Counted from the first letter of the stretch, positions 1-6,333 are shown. The stretch is 6,613 nt of DNA from Deltaproteobacteria bacterium (GCA_016203825.1 JACQMA010000180.1:1-6613), one strand, 5' to 3'. A program made the numbers and translations. The notes: a model not told the origin generated them from the sequence alone.

Positions 1-566
1 AATTTTCCTTTGAGCTGGACCGTCGTCGTTTCCTCGGAACGATGAAAACCCTTGGCGATCCCAAAATCGGTGATTTTGACCTCGCCATTCCATGAAATCA
101 GGATGTTCGCGGGCGACAGGTCACGGTGAATGAGGTGCAGCGGGCGGCCATCGGGGCCTGAGCTTCGATGAACAAAATCGAGACCCTGGAGAAGTTGGGC
201 AATGATATGGAGAAGAAATCGTCGTGGAAGTTCGAGCTCTCCGCGCATGAGGTGAAGAAAAAGTCGACGGAGGTCAATGCCGTCGACATATTCCATGGAA
301 ATGAAAAACTGCTCTTCGCATTTCCCCAATTCAAAGACCTGAACGATGTTTTGATGTTGAAGGTAGGTGAGGACTCGCGCTTCATCCAGAAACATCGATG
401 TCAGATGGGTGTCCGCCGCATGCGACGGAAGGACGCGCTTGATGGCCACAGTCTTGGAAAACCCACCCTCACCTTCATAGCGAGCGCGATAAATCTCCCC
501 CATGCCACCCGCGGCAAGTCGTTGAAGAAGGGTATAGCGACCAAAGCGATAGGGAAGCTGCATCAT
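1..566 (-). CDS. Serine/threonine protein kinase, Hanks type (N-terminal 188 residues, truncated by window edge)
   Basis: Translating the minus strand from the ATG at 566 gives an uninterrupted kinase N-lobe and part of the C-lobe. Visible motifs are the glycine-rich loop (AAGGMGEIY, residues 18-26), the ATP-binding lysine in VAIK (K43), the helix-C glutamate (E62 in LDEARVL), a hinge around MEYVDGIDL (91-99), the catalytic loop HRDLSPAN (147-154, catalytic D149, N154) and the magnesium-binding DFG (167-169). All canonical catalytic residues seen so far are present, so an active kinase transferring ATP phosphate to protein Ser/Thr is expected. The catalytic loop has Ser where most Hanks kinases have Lys (HRDLKP), a variant I associate with myxobacterial-type kinases. 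In frame there is a stop (TAA) 17 codons upstream and no earlier start; the alternative is the second Met at 563. No Shine-Dalgarno is visible, and a sigma-54 promoter ends about where the gene begins. The remaining kinase domain and any sensor or transmembrane part lie outside the window. It follows the propeller gene on the same strand with a 141-base gap. Confidence 0.95.
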   Translation of the reverse strand, partial: MMQLPYRFGRYTLLQRLAAGGMGEIYRARYEGEGGFSKTVAIKRVLPSHAADTHLTSMFLDEARVLTYLQHQNIVQVFELGKCEEQFFISMEYVDGIDLRRLFLHLMRGELELPRRFLLHIIAQLLQGLDFVHRSSGPDGRPLHLIHRDLSPANILISWNGEVKITDFGIAKGFHRSEETTTVQLKGK

Positions 567-707
567 CGATGCAGAAGAGCAAAGGGCGTGCCACTCATCA
601 TGCCATCTTGAATGTTATCAGGATGTTTCTGAGGACGATAAAAATGGCCTGTCTGAAATTCGGAACAGAACGTACGAAAGGACGAACAACCTCAAGGGAG
701 ATCAATC
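567..707. other. Intergenic gap between propeller protein and kinase genes
   Basis: This 141-base gap holds the sigma-54 promoter at its kinase-proximal end. I see no convincing hairpin plus T-tract after the propeller stop codon, so read-through from the upstream gene into the kinase is possible. A weak dyad (CTGT/ACAG and TCTG/CAGA arms near 640-665) lies roughly 80-100 bases upstream of the predicted kinase start. It is too short to call as an activator site. Confidence 0.5.
578..593 (-). promoter_or_regulatory. Sigma-54 (RpoN) -24/-12 promoter of the kinase gene
   Basis: On the minus strand 593 to 578 reads TGGCACGCCCTTTGCT. This has the -24 element TGGCACG and the -12 element TTGCT, with exactly ten bases between the invariant GG (592-591) and GC (580-579). 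It differs from the extended consensus only at the flanking Y (G here) and the R after TGGCACG (C here). Counting C579 as -12 puts transcription start at about 567, one base before the kinase ATG. Sigma-54 promoters require an AAA+ enhancer-binding activator. The match is seen directly; activity is inferred. Confidence 0.7.
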
Positions 708-2336
708 TTATTTAAATTTGACCAAGGTCGCGTCGAGGTCGTCGCCGGTCGTCTGACCACCAACGAAAACCTTTCCTCCGGTGTAAACCATGGCATGGCC
801 CTCATCAGCATTACTCGAACGATCATAGGTCACGCATCCATCTGTTCCAAAAGTTGTGTCAAGAGAGGCCGTTGTGGACTGCAAACGACACAGAACCATG
901 TCGGAGATAGTGCCCTGATAACCAACAATAAGTGGGCGGTCATTGCTGTCAATGGTCATGGCCCACACCTCATCATTTCCCCCACTCCGATCGAGCTCTA
1001 AAACTCCATAGCCCGTGTCGGTCGTACAGGCTTCGCTGATCTTGAAGATCCTAAAGTCACGGTCTCCCCCATCTCCCACGGTATAGCCGCCCACAAAGGC
1101 ATCGTCATTACTGTCAATGGCGATGGCAAGGGCTTTATCCTCCACTTCGTCAGCCCCGATGGGGTAGAATCCGTCACCATCGCAGGAGGTATCGTCCGCA
1201 TAGACCTCTGTATCGTCTGGAACGGCACGGGCGATAAATGCATCAAAGAGATCGACGGGATCCCCGCAGGAAGCCGCAAGATACCCTGCGTACCAGAGGC
1301 GACCCTGCGAATCGAGCTTGGCGGCGGTTGTGGCATCGTTCCCACATTCGGCCGTGGGGACGTTTCCAGAACTTGCTGAACTCTCCGCCCCCGAAGCCGT
1401 GACCCCCACAATGGCATAATCAAACCCTCCCCCAGCATCGAGACTCCTGCCCTGGCAGATGATATTACCATCACCATCGACGACAATGGCAAAACAATCG
1501 TCATCACCGTTTCCCCCGCCGAGATTAGCCCGAGTGAAAAGACCATCGCCACTGAAACTCGCAACGGGACTTCCGGAGGAATCATATTCCCATATCGCCA
1601 TGTCGGTATTGCCTGCGGCATTGGTCACATAGCCGCCGACGAAAATATTTTCATTATCGTCAATGTCGATACCGAAACCGCCGTCGTCCCCAAAACCCCC
1701 GTCATAGGTTACCAAACCATCCCCACCGCCGAAATCTGTACAGGCGCTCCCGTCTGATTGCATCCGGCACACCAGCACCATGTCATAATTGGCACCCGCG
1801 CCAAACGATGTCCCCGTCATGTAAACCTTGGTTGAACTCACCCCAAGAGCATCAAAGACATCAGCGAAGTTTCCCCCACTCATATTATCAAACACAAGGG
1901 CACCATCGACGAGAGATGCCAAGGCGTCGGAGGGGGTGGAGAAAGACTCTTTCTCTCCGAGCATGTCTGGGGTTGCACAGGCTTCATCGGAGAGATCACC
2001 CGACCCAGTCGCATTGACTGCGACGACCCCACAACAATACTGGGTCCCATTGGTGAGAGAGGACAATGTATACGGGCTGGTGATACTCGTCTGCGCTGTG
2101 GTGGCGTTTGCCGTCGTCACCCCCGTTCCCACCTTGCAGTAGAGATTGTAGGATGTCGCATCACTGACCGCATCAAAGGTCACGATGATTTCTCCACCAC
2201 CTGTATTCGTTTCCACACCCGTCGTCTTCCCCGGTGCGCTGAGGGAACCATCGCTACTAACAGTATCGAGGCCCGCGTATGCACATCCGATCGCAAGACC
2301 CGCTGCAGAGACGATGCATGGGAACCATTTTCGCAT
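708..2336 (-). CDS. Secreted or lipoprotein fibronectin type III / delta-60-type seven-blade beta-propeller protein
   Basis: This is a 542-residue protein. The N-terminus MRKWFPCIVSAAGLAIGC is a short signal peptide. Cys18 could be a lipobox cysteine (AIGC), while AYA-G at 19-22 would suit signal peptidase I, so lipidation is likely but not certain. Residues ~36-125 resemble a fibronectin type III domain (IIVTFDAV...YNLYCKV...LTNGTQYCCGVVAVN...ACATP). Residues ~150-542 contain seven units of about 55 residues with the pattern 'alaiDsnd.ifvgGy...g..D..i.r...dG....fg.dG', resembling the delta-60 repeat and predicting a seven-blade propeller rich in Asp and Gly. The last unit ends at the C-terminus (DATLVKFK). 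A longer reading from ATG 2414 adds 26 residues but would remove the signal peptide from the N-terminus, start upstream of the promoter and lack a ribosome site. ATG 2336 is preceded by GGGGGAAGAG. No enzymatic motif is seen; an extracytoplasmic binding or surface role is inference. Confidence 0.88.
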   Translation of the reverse strand: MRKWFPCIVSAAGLAIGCAYAGLDTVSSDGSLSAPGKTTGVETNTGGGEIIVTFDAVSDATSYNLYCKVGTGVTTANATTAQTSITSPYTLSSLTNGTQYCCGVVAVNATGSGDLSDEACATPDMLGEKESFSTPSDALASLVDGALVFDNMSGGNFADVFDALGVSSTKVYMTGTSFGAGANYDMVLVCRMQSDGSACTDFGGGDGLVTYDGGFGDDGGFGIDIDDNENIFVGGYVTNAAGNTDMAIWEYDSSGSPVASFSGDGLFTRANLGGGNGDDDCFAIVVDGDGNIICQGRSLDAGGGFDYAIVGVTASGAESSASSGNVPTAECGNDATTAAKLDSQGRLWYAGYLAASCGDPVDLFDAFIARAVPDDTEVYADDTSCDGDGFYPIGADEVEDKALAIAIDSNDDAFVGGYTVGDGGDRDFRIFKISEACTTDTGYGVLELDRSGGNDEVWAMTIDSNDRPLIVGYQGTISDMVLCRLQSTTASLDTTFGTDGCVTYDRSSNADEGHAMVYTGGKVFVGGQTTGDDLDATLVKFK

Positions 2337-2346
2337 CTCTTCCCCC
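2337..2346 (-). promoter_or_regulatory. Ribosome binding site deciding the propeller protein start
   Basis: The minus strand reads GGGGGAAGAG immediately before the ATG at 2336. This purine-rich tract lies inside the predicted 19-base leader of the sigma-54 transcript. It supports 2336 rather than 2414 as the start codon. Confidence 0.7.
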
Positions 2347-2365
2347 GTTTCCAACGTAGTGAGTG

Positions 2366-2382
2366 AGCAAATACCGTGCCAG
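2366..2382 (-). promoter_or_regulatory. Consensus-perfect sigma-54 (RpoN) promoter of the propeller protein gene
   Basis: The minus strand from 2382 to 2366 reads CTGGCACGGTATTTGCT. It matches every specified position of the extended consensus YTGGCACGRNNNTTGCW, with the invariant GG (2380-2379) and GC (2368-2367) ten bases apart. With C2367 as -12, transcription should begin near 2355. That gives a 19-base leader containing the ribosome binding site before the ATG at 2336. Position, orientation and spacing all fit a real promoter. Confidence 0.85.
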
Positions 2383-2398
2383 TCAATGATACTTTGGA

Positions 2399-2411
2399 AA
2401 TCAATTTTTAA
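2399..2411 (+). promoter_or_regulatory. Possible IHF-type bending site (one mismatch)
   Basis: AATCAATTTTTAA matches the IHF consensus WATCAANNNNTTR except at one position (A2410 instead of T). It lies between the inverted repeat and the sigma-54 promoter, where IHF commonly bends DNA to bring an activator to the polymerase. In AT-rich DNA such near matches arise by chance, so this is weak. Confidence 0.25.
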
Positions 2412-2435
2412 CAATATATTTCAACAGGTTGTAGC

Positions 2436-2502
2436 ATTTTCAATTTTTTCAAAAATCAAAAGAGGGTGAAATGATACTGGTTTTGTCAAAAAAATTGAAA
2501 AT
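2436..2502. repeat. 14-bp inverted repeat in the divergent intergenic region (candidate activator site)
   Basis: ATTTTCAATTTTTT at 2436-2449 is exactly reverse-complementary to AAAAAATTGAAAAT at 2489-2502, with a 39-base spacer. The core CAATTTTT occurs a third time at 2402-2409. The repeat lies about 80-150 bases upstream of the predicted sigma-54 start at 2355, the usual distance for an enhancer-binding protein, and just upstream of the divergent cyclase gene. The sequence is seen directly. The arms are low-complexity AT, so chance is a serious alternative. Confidence 0.4.
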
Positions 2503-2574
2503 CGATACCCGCCCTTGCAGACCATCGCGGGACTCGTTGATTTTTATGCAGGTTTGAGTCATTTTGATTCTTCC

Positions 2575-5500
2575 ATGGACGAAAACGAAAAAAGTCGCCG
2601 GCGTCTTTCGGCCATCATGTTTACTGACATCAAGGGTTTCACGTCGATGATGGAGAAGGACGAGACGACGGCCGTTCAACTCATTAAGGCCCATCGCGAA
2701 ATTGTTCGCCGTAACATTTCTGCTTTTGGCGGTGAAGAGCGCGAAACCATCGGTGACGCCTTTCTCGTCATCTTCGACAGTTCCGTCCATGCGGTGCAAT
2801 GCGCCATCGCCATGCAGCAAGAACTCTCGCAGTTTAATCGCGACCGCGCCGGTGACAAGCAAGTGTGGATGCGTATCGGGCTTCATTTGGGCGACATTAT
2901 TATTGAAGAGGGATCTGTCTATGGCGAGGGAGTGAATCTTGCCGCACGCGTTCAGCAGATGGCCCACTCCGGTGGTATCTGCATCACGCAACAGATTTTT
3001 GACCAGGTCCGCCACCGACTCAACATTCAGGTGAAGGAATTAAGTGTTCGCGAACTCAAGAATGTCACGGATGTTCCTCATCTCTACCGCATCATTTTTG
3101 AAACAACCGCACCTCCTGCCCCAGAAACACTGCGAGATAAAGTGGACCATTTTTTCGCATTGAAATCCGTCAAGTTTGGCCTTCTCCCCTTGCTTGCCCT
3201 TGCCCTCACGGCTGCCATCTATTCGACGTTCTTTGCGACACATACCATCTATGCCACCTCGGTTGCCTACCGGTTTCATATTCCCCAACCCATTGGACGA
3301 GTGAGCGCCGGAGTTGCGAAGCAGGCCCATCGCATCTACATCTTTTCAAAACGCCGCGGTCGCGTCGTACGCTTGGAACGTGTGGAGCGACTGGGCATGA
3401 CGCCAGAAGAGGCAGAGCAGCCCTGGAATGTACAAATAGGAAAAAAGGAAGCGCGAGACTTTCCCCTTCGTGTGTATCGCTACCATCGTGACGGCAGCCT
3501 TGAAGAGGAAGATGTTTTTGATCGATACGGGATGCTTCAGTTTAAGCTCCTCTTTCAAGACGGAGGCAAAATCATCGTCGCCCATGACACCCGTGATTTT
3601 GTCAAAACCTTCGAAAATCAAATTGCGGGTTTCAGTTACGAACTGAACGACAAGGGCCGAGTCCTCCAGTGGGATAATCGCAATCCCTTTGGGGCCTTGC
3701 GTCTTGATGCCAATGGCGTTGCAAGTGTGAGGATCAACGACGATGAACGAGGTCTCCCCATCGAGGAACGTTATTTTGATCAAGCCGGGAATCTCATTGA
3801 AAATAAAGATGGTGCGGCGGTCCGAACCTTTCAGCGAGATAACGCCGGTCGTGTCACCAGGGAAACGACGCTCGATCGCTATCAAGCGGTGAAAGAGACG
3901 CGTGCGGGTTATGCCATCGTGGAGCGAGACTACGATCCCGCCGGTAATGTCAGAGAAGAACGTTATTTTGACCGCACGGGAACACCGGTCGAAACCAATC
4001 TCGGAGTTTGTCGTCGACGTTTTCAGTATGCTCCAACCGGACAACTCATCGAAGAAAGCGTCCAGAGTTGCCCCGGAACCCTCAAATCCTGTCGCTATGG
4101 CTGGGCCATCATGCGGTATACGTATGACGATCAAGATCGCCTTGCGAGTCGACGTTCCTTCGATGCCGAAGATCAACCGACCATTGACACCAATGGGGTT
4201 CACCTCACGACCATCGAAACAACGCCCGAAGGTCGCATCAGCCGTGTTGGTTTCCATGGTACCAAGGACGAACCAGTCCTGAATGCGCAGGGAACACACG
4301 CGATCGTCTATCGCTATGATGATCAGGGTCACCCGACCACGCGCACATATCTGGGCACGGATGGAAAATCCACGGTCGGCACTTCCGGGGGCTATGGCGA
4401 ACTGCGTGTTCGCTACAACGATCATGGAGATGTCATCGAGTACGCCTATTTTGACGGCGAAGGGAATCTGATCAACCATCGCGACGGATTTGCCGTCATT
4501 CGTTATGAATACGACGACACCGGCAATCTTATCTCACGAGCCGTGTACGACAAAAGAAATGAACCGGTGCTCCAGCACCAACCCCAGTGTCATCTTATTC
4601 GCTATCGCTATGACGACCGCGGTAACTTGGTTGAAAAACGATGTTTTGATGGCCACCTCAAACTCACTGCCGGACAAACCGGGTGTGCCATCATGAACTA
4701 TACCTATGATGTTTTTGGAAACGTCACTCGCCACGAATGTTATATCGAAGAAGGAAAGCTCATTGACGCCCCCAACATCCCTTCCATCCTGATGGTCACC
4801 TACGACAAGCGAGGGTACTTGAATGAGGTTCGTGCCTACAATGCGCAAGCAGAACTCGCTGAGCGTTACCAGGGGGCTGCGATTTGGCGACGCAAGTCAG
4901 ATGTGTACGGAAATGAAATTGAAATCGCTACCTATGATCGCAACGAACGTCTGATCATCAATCCCAAATTCCACGGAGCCATCTTCCGTCGAAAATTCGA
5001 CGACCGTGGAAATGCGCTGGCGCTCATGGCCTTCGACGAGCAAGAACAACCAACCATTGGTTCGTGGGGTTCGGCAGAAATTCGCTACGCCTATGACGAA
5101 CGGAACCATCGTATCGCTGAAGCTTATTTTGATGAACAGGGAAAACCAACGACCGACCGCAATGGGGTTCATGAAAAACGTTGGCGATTTGATGAGCGTG
5201 GGCGCAGGATTGAGAGCCGCTTTCATGGGGCCGATGGAGCACTGATCCTCAACCATGAAGGCATGGCCATCAATCGTCTCGACTACGATGAGTGGGGACG
5301 ACTGAACCGCTTTTCGTGTTTTGGTACCAACGATGAACTGGTCATCAACAAAAGCTTTAAGGCCGCCATCGAGGAATACACACTCGATGATCGGGGAAAT
5401 ATCATTCGTATCACTCGCCTTGATGAGCCGGGAAAGCTTTGTGCCGATCCCGAATGCATCCCCATCATTGAACAACAATTTGACAGTCGCGGAGATCTGA

Positions 5501-5964
5501 CCAAGCAATCATTTCATGATGCCACGAGTAAACCCATGACCAACAAAGACGGTATCGGGATCATTCACTTTGAACACGACACCCAGGGGCGTGAAATGGC
5601 TCATTCCTTTTTTGATGTCCAGGACCGACCTTCGACAGACCGTCTGGGAGTCCATCAGTATCATCTCTTCTATTTTCCCGAAGCCGAACACATTCTCTGG
5701 TACACAACTTTCTCAGATCATGAAGGAAAACAAATACTTGCAAAAGATGGCTCTACTTTCCAGCTGATGATCTATGACGAACTCTATCGAGAAAAGAGAA
5801 TTGCCAGTGTCAACGTCACGACCGAGGGGCTCATGAAGGGTTTGGAGTGTCTCGATGATGCGGGAAATGTCACCGATCATCGTGATTGTATCACCACCGA
5901 ACGCGTTCAGAAGGAGTTTTCCCGTCTCAAAAAACATTTGCCAATGAAGACGGAATCTGAGTAG
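2575..5964 (+). CDS. Membrane-anchored class III nucleotide cyclase (predicted guanylate cyclase-like) with ~23 tandem 32-residue YD-like repeats
   Basis: This is an 1129-residue protein. Residues ~8-175 form a class III cyclase domain, which makes a 3',5'-cyclic nucleotide from a nucleoside triphosphate. It has FTDIKGFT (metal-binding D18), ETIGDAF (metal-binding D61) and VNLAAR (transition-state N121 and R125). The base-selecting position that is Lys in adenylate cyclases is E57, and the partner position is S114. Residues ~201-221 (FGLLPLLALALTAAIYSTFF) are one transmembrane helix with K197 and K200 before it, implying a cytoplasmic cyclase and an extracytoplasmic C-terminus. After a ~130-residue linker, residues ~355-1096 are tandem 32-residue repeats. 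There is no HAMP domain or coiled coil before the cyclase. ATG 2575 is chosen because the domain begins eight residues later; a TTG at 2515 would add 20 residues. Neither start has a clear Shine-Dalgarno. The gene is divergent from the propeller gene and followed by a terminator. Confidence 0.92.
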   Translation: MDENEKSRRRLSAIMFTDIKGFTSMMEKDETTAVQLIKAHREIVRRNISAFGGEERETIGDAFLVIFDSSVHAVQCAIAMQQELSQFNRDRAGDKQVWMRIGLHLGDIIIEEGSVYGEGVNLAARVQQMAHSGGICITQQIFDQVRHRLNIQVKELSVRELKNVTDVPHLYRIIFETTAPPAPETLRDKVDHFFALKSVKFGLLPLLALALTAAIYSTFFATHTIYATSVAYRFHIPQPIGRVSAGVAKQAHRIYIFSKRRGRVVRLERVERLGMTPEEAEQPWNVQIGKKEARDFPLRVYRYHRDGSLEEEDVFDRYGMLQFKLLFQDGGKIIVAHDTRDFVKTFENQIAGFSYELNDKGRVLQWDNRNPFGALRLDANGVASVRINDDERGLPIEERYFDQAGNLIENKDGAAVRTFQRDNAGRVTRETTLDRYQAVKETRAGYAIVERDYDPAGNVREERYFDRTGTPVETNLGVCRRRFQYAPTGQLIEESVQSCPGTLKSCRYGWAIMRYTYDDQDRLASRRSFDAEDQPTIDTNGVHLTTIETTPEGRISRVGFHGTKDEPVLNAQGTHAIVYRYDDQGHPTTRTYLGTDGKSTVGTSGGYGELRVRYNDHGDVIEYAYFDGEGNLINHRDGFAVIRYEYDDTGNLISRAVYDKRNEPVLQHQPQCHLIRYRYDDRGNLVEKRCFDGHLKLTAGQTGCAIMNYTYDVFGNVTRHECYIEEGKLIDAPNIPSILMVTYDKRGYLNEVRAYNAQAELAERYQGAAIWRRKSDVYGNEIEIATYDRNERLIINPKFHGAIFRRKFDDRGNALALMAFDEQEQPTIGSWGSAEIRYAYDERNHRIAEAYFDEQGKPTTDRNGVHEKRWRFDERGRRIESRFHGADGALILNHEGMAINRLDYDEWGRLNRFSCFGTNDELVINKSFKAAIEEYTLDDRGNIIRITRLDEPGKLCADPECIPIIEQQFDSRGDLTKQSFHDATSKPMTNKDGIGIIHFEHDTQGREMAHSFFDVQDRPSTDRLGVHQYHLFYFPEAEHILWYTTFSDHEGKQILAKDGSTFQLMIYDELYREKRIASVNVTTEGLMKGLECLDDAGNVTDHRDCITTERVQKEFSRLKKHLPMKTESE
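3637..5862 (+). repeat. Tandem 96-bp (32-residue) coding repeats, about 23 degenerate units
   Basis: These encode residues ~355-1096 of the cyclase. Each unit follows YxYDxxGNLxExxYFD and then xxGxPxxNxxGxAxxR, giving two aromatic-Asp-x-x-Gly turns per unit. The first-turn landmark falls at residues 361, 393, 425, 457, 489, 521, 553, 585, 618, 650, 683, 715, 747, 779, 812, 844, 876, 908, 941, 973, 1005, 1038 and 1071. All spacings are 32 or 33, so there are no frame-breaking insertions. Units diverge strongly at sequence level, so this is an old array. The pattern recalls YD repeats of Rhs/teneurin proteins but has its own period; a beta-rich elongated or closed fold is inferred. Confidence 0.85.
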
Positions 5965-5967
5965 AAC
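5938..5967 (+). promoter_or_regulatory. Possible sigma-70-type promoter for the cold-shock gene
   Basis: TTGCCA (5938-5943, 5/6 match to TTGACA) and TAGAAC (5962-5967, 4/6 match to TATAAT) are separated by 18 bases. They overlap the 3' end of the cyclase gene. If used, transcription would start near 5974 and give the cold-shock mRNA a leader of about 125 bases that contains the 6029-6060 hairpin. The match is modest and unproven. Confidence 0.3.
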
Positions 5968-6028
5968 CCACGCATCACATTTGGAAGCCGGATAGATGCG
6001 AAGTGGCACAGCGTAATGGTACGTAGGG

Positions 6029-6060
6029 ACCGCGGGGGCTAAGGCCTCTCGCGGTTTTTT
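6029..6060 (+). terminator. Rho-independent terminator after the cyclase gene, or attenuator in the csp leader
   Basis: ACCGCG (6029-6034) pairs perfectly with CGCGGT (6050-6055), with further G-C and G-T pairs inside, followed by six T residues (6055-6060). It lies 64 bases after the cyclase stop codon and 38 bases before the cold-shock ATG. An outer pairing of GCACA (6006-6010) with TGTGC (6060-6064) would enclose the hairpin and take up the end of its T-tract. Confidence 0.8.
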
Positions 6061-6082
6061 GTGCAACCTGTCATTGTCCGGC

Positions 6083-6095
6083 AGGAAAGGAAGGA
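6083..6095 (+). promoter_or_regulatory. Ribosome binding site of the cold-shock gene
   Basis: The purine tract AGGAAAGGAAGGA lies directly upstream of the ATG at 6099. It is the strongest ribosome site in the window and fits a highly translated small gene. A second, out-of-frame ATG sits at 6095-6097. Confidence 0.75.
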
Positions 6096-6098
6096 TGT

Positions 6099-6311
6099 AT
6101 GTCGAAGCGCAGAGGGAAGGTGAAGTGGTTTAACGACGCGAAAGGTTATGGTTTTATCGCGCCGGATGACGGTGGAGAAGATGTTTTTGTTCACTTCTCT
6201 GCGGTCCAGGGTGAAGGATTCAAATCGTTGCGCGAAGGCGAAGCGGTTGAATTCGAAGTGACCGAAGGTCCGAAGGGAAAGCAGGCCCAAAACGTAACCA
6301 AAGCAGTGTAA
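6099..6311 (+). CDS. Cold-shock protein, CspA family
   Basis: This 70-residue protein is a single cold-shock domain of the usual family length. The RNP1 motif KGYGFIA is at residues 15-21 and RNP2 VFVHF at 29-33. The conserved GKVKWFN start (6-12) and the closing [13 protein letters not shown] (57-69) are intact. Family members bind single-stranded RNA and DNA through exposed aromatics (here W10, F11, Y17, F19, F30, H32, F33) and act in the cytoplasm as RNA chaperones or antiterminators. Some are cold-induced and some constitutive; the sequence does not tell which. The start is fixed by the strong ribosome site and by the domain beginning at residue 6. The gene stands alone between two terminator hairpins. 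The short gap to the upstream one suggests that its promoter lies before that hairpin. Confidence 0.96.
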   Translation: MSKRRGKVKWFNDAKGYGFIAPDDGGEDVFVHFSAVQGEGFKSLREGEAVEFEVTEGPKGKQAQNVTKAV

Positions 6312-6333
6312 CTTCTCCTCTTACCTGAACACG

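Noticed and set aside
168..611. A 147-codon plus-strand open frame at the left end
   Set aside because: It is antisense to a kinase gene with all catalytic motifs in order; its own product resembles nothing.
2336..2414. Start of the propeller protein at the upstream ATG 2414
   Set aside because: It would bury the signal peptide at residue 27, has no ribosome site and lies upstream of the predicted transcript start at about 2355.
2483..2509. TTGTCA-N15-GATACC as a sigma-70 promoter for the cyclase gene
   Set aside because: The -35 matches 5 of 6 bases, but the spacer is short and the -10 is poor, and the region is AT-rich enough to yield such matches by chance.
2515..2574. TTG at 2515 as the cyclase start
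   Set aside because: No ribosome site precedes it, the extra 20 residues have no family resemblance, and the cyclase domain begins right after the ATG at 2575. Not excluded, as that ATG also lacks a clear Shine-Dalgarno.
3346..4479. A 377-codon open frame on the minus strand opposite the cyclase repeats, and similar long antisense frames at 4534-5508
   Set aside because: Their translations show no domain or recognisable motif and no ribosome site was seen. They follow from the codon pattern of the repeated plus-strand gene, which encodes a coherent protein throughout.
3637..5862. Rhs-type polymorphic toxin with a C-terminal toxin tip
   Set aside because: The YD-like repeats suggested it, but the period is a strict 32-33 residues, there is no Rhs core motif or variable tip after the repeats, no immunity gene follows, and the N-terminus is a cyclase.
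6004..6020. A -24-like sigma-54 element (TGGCACAG) upstream of the cold-shock gene
   Set aside because: Ten bases after the GG the sequence is TG, not the required GC, and no TTGC-type -12 element is present.
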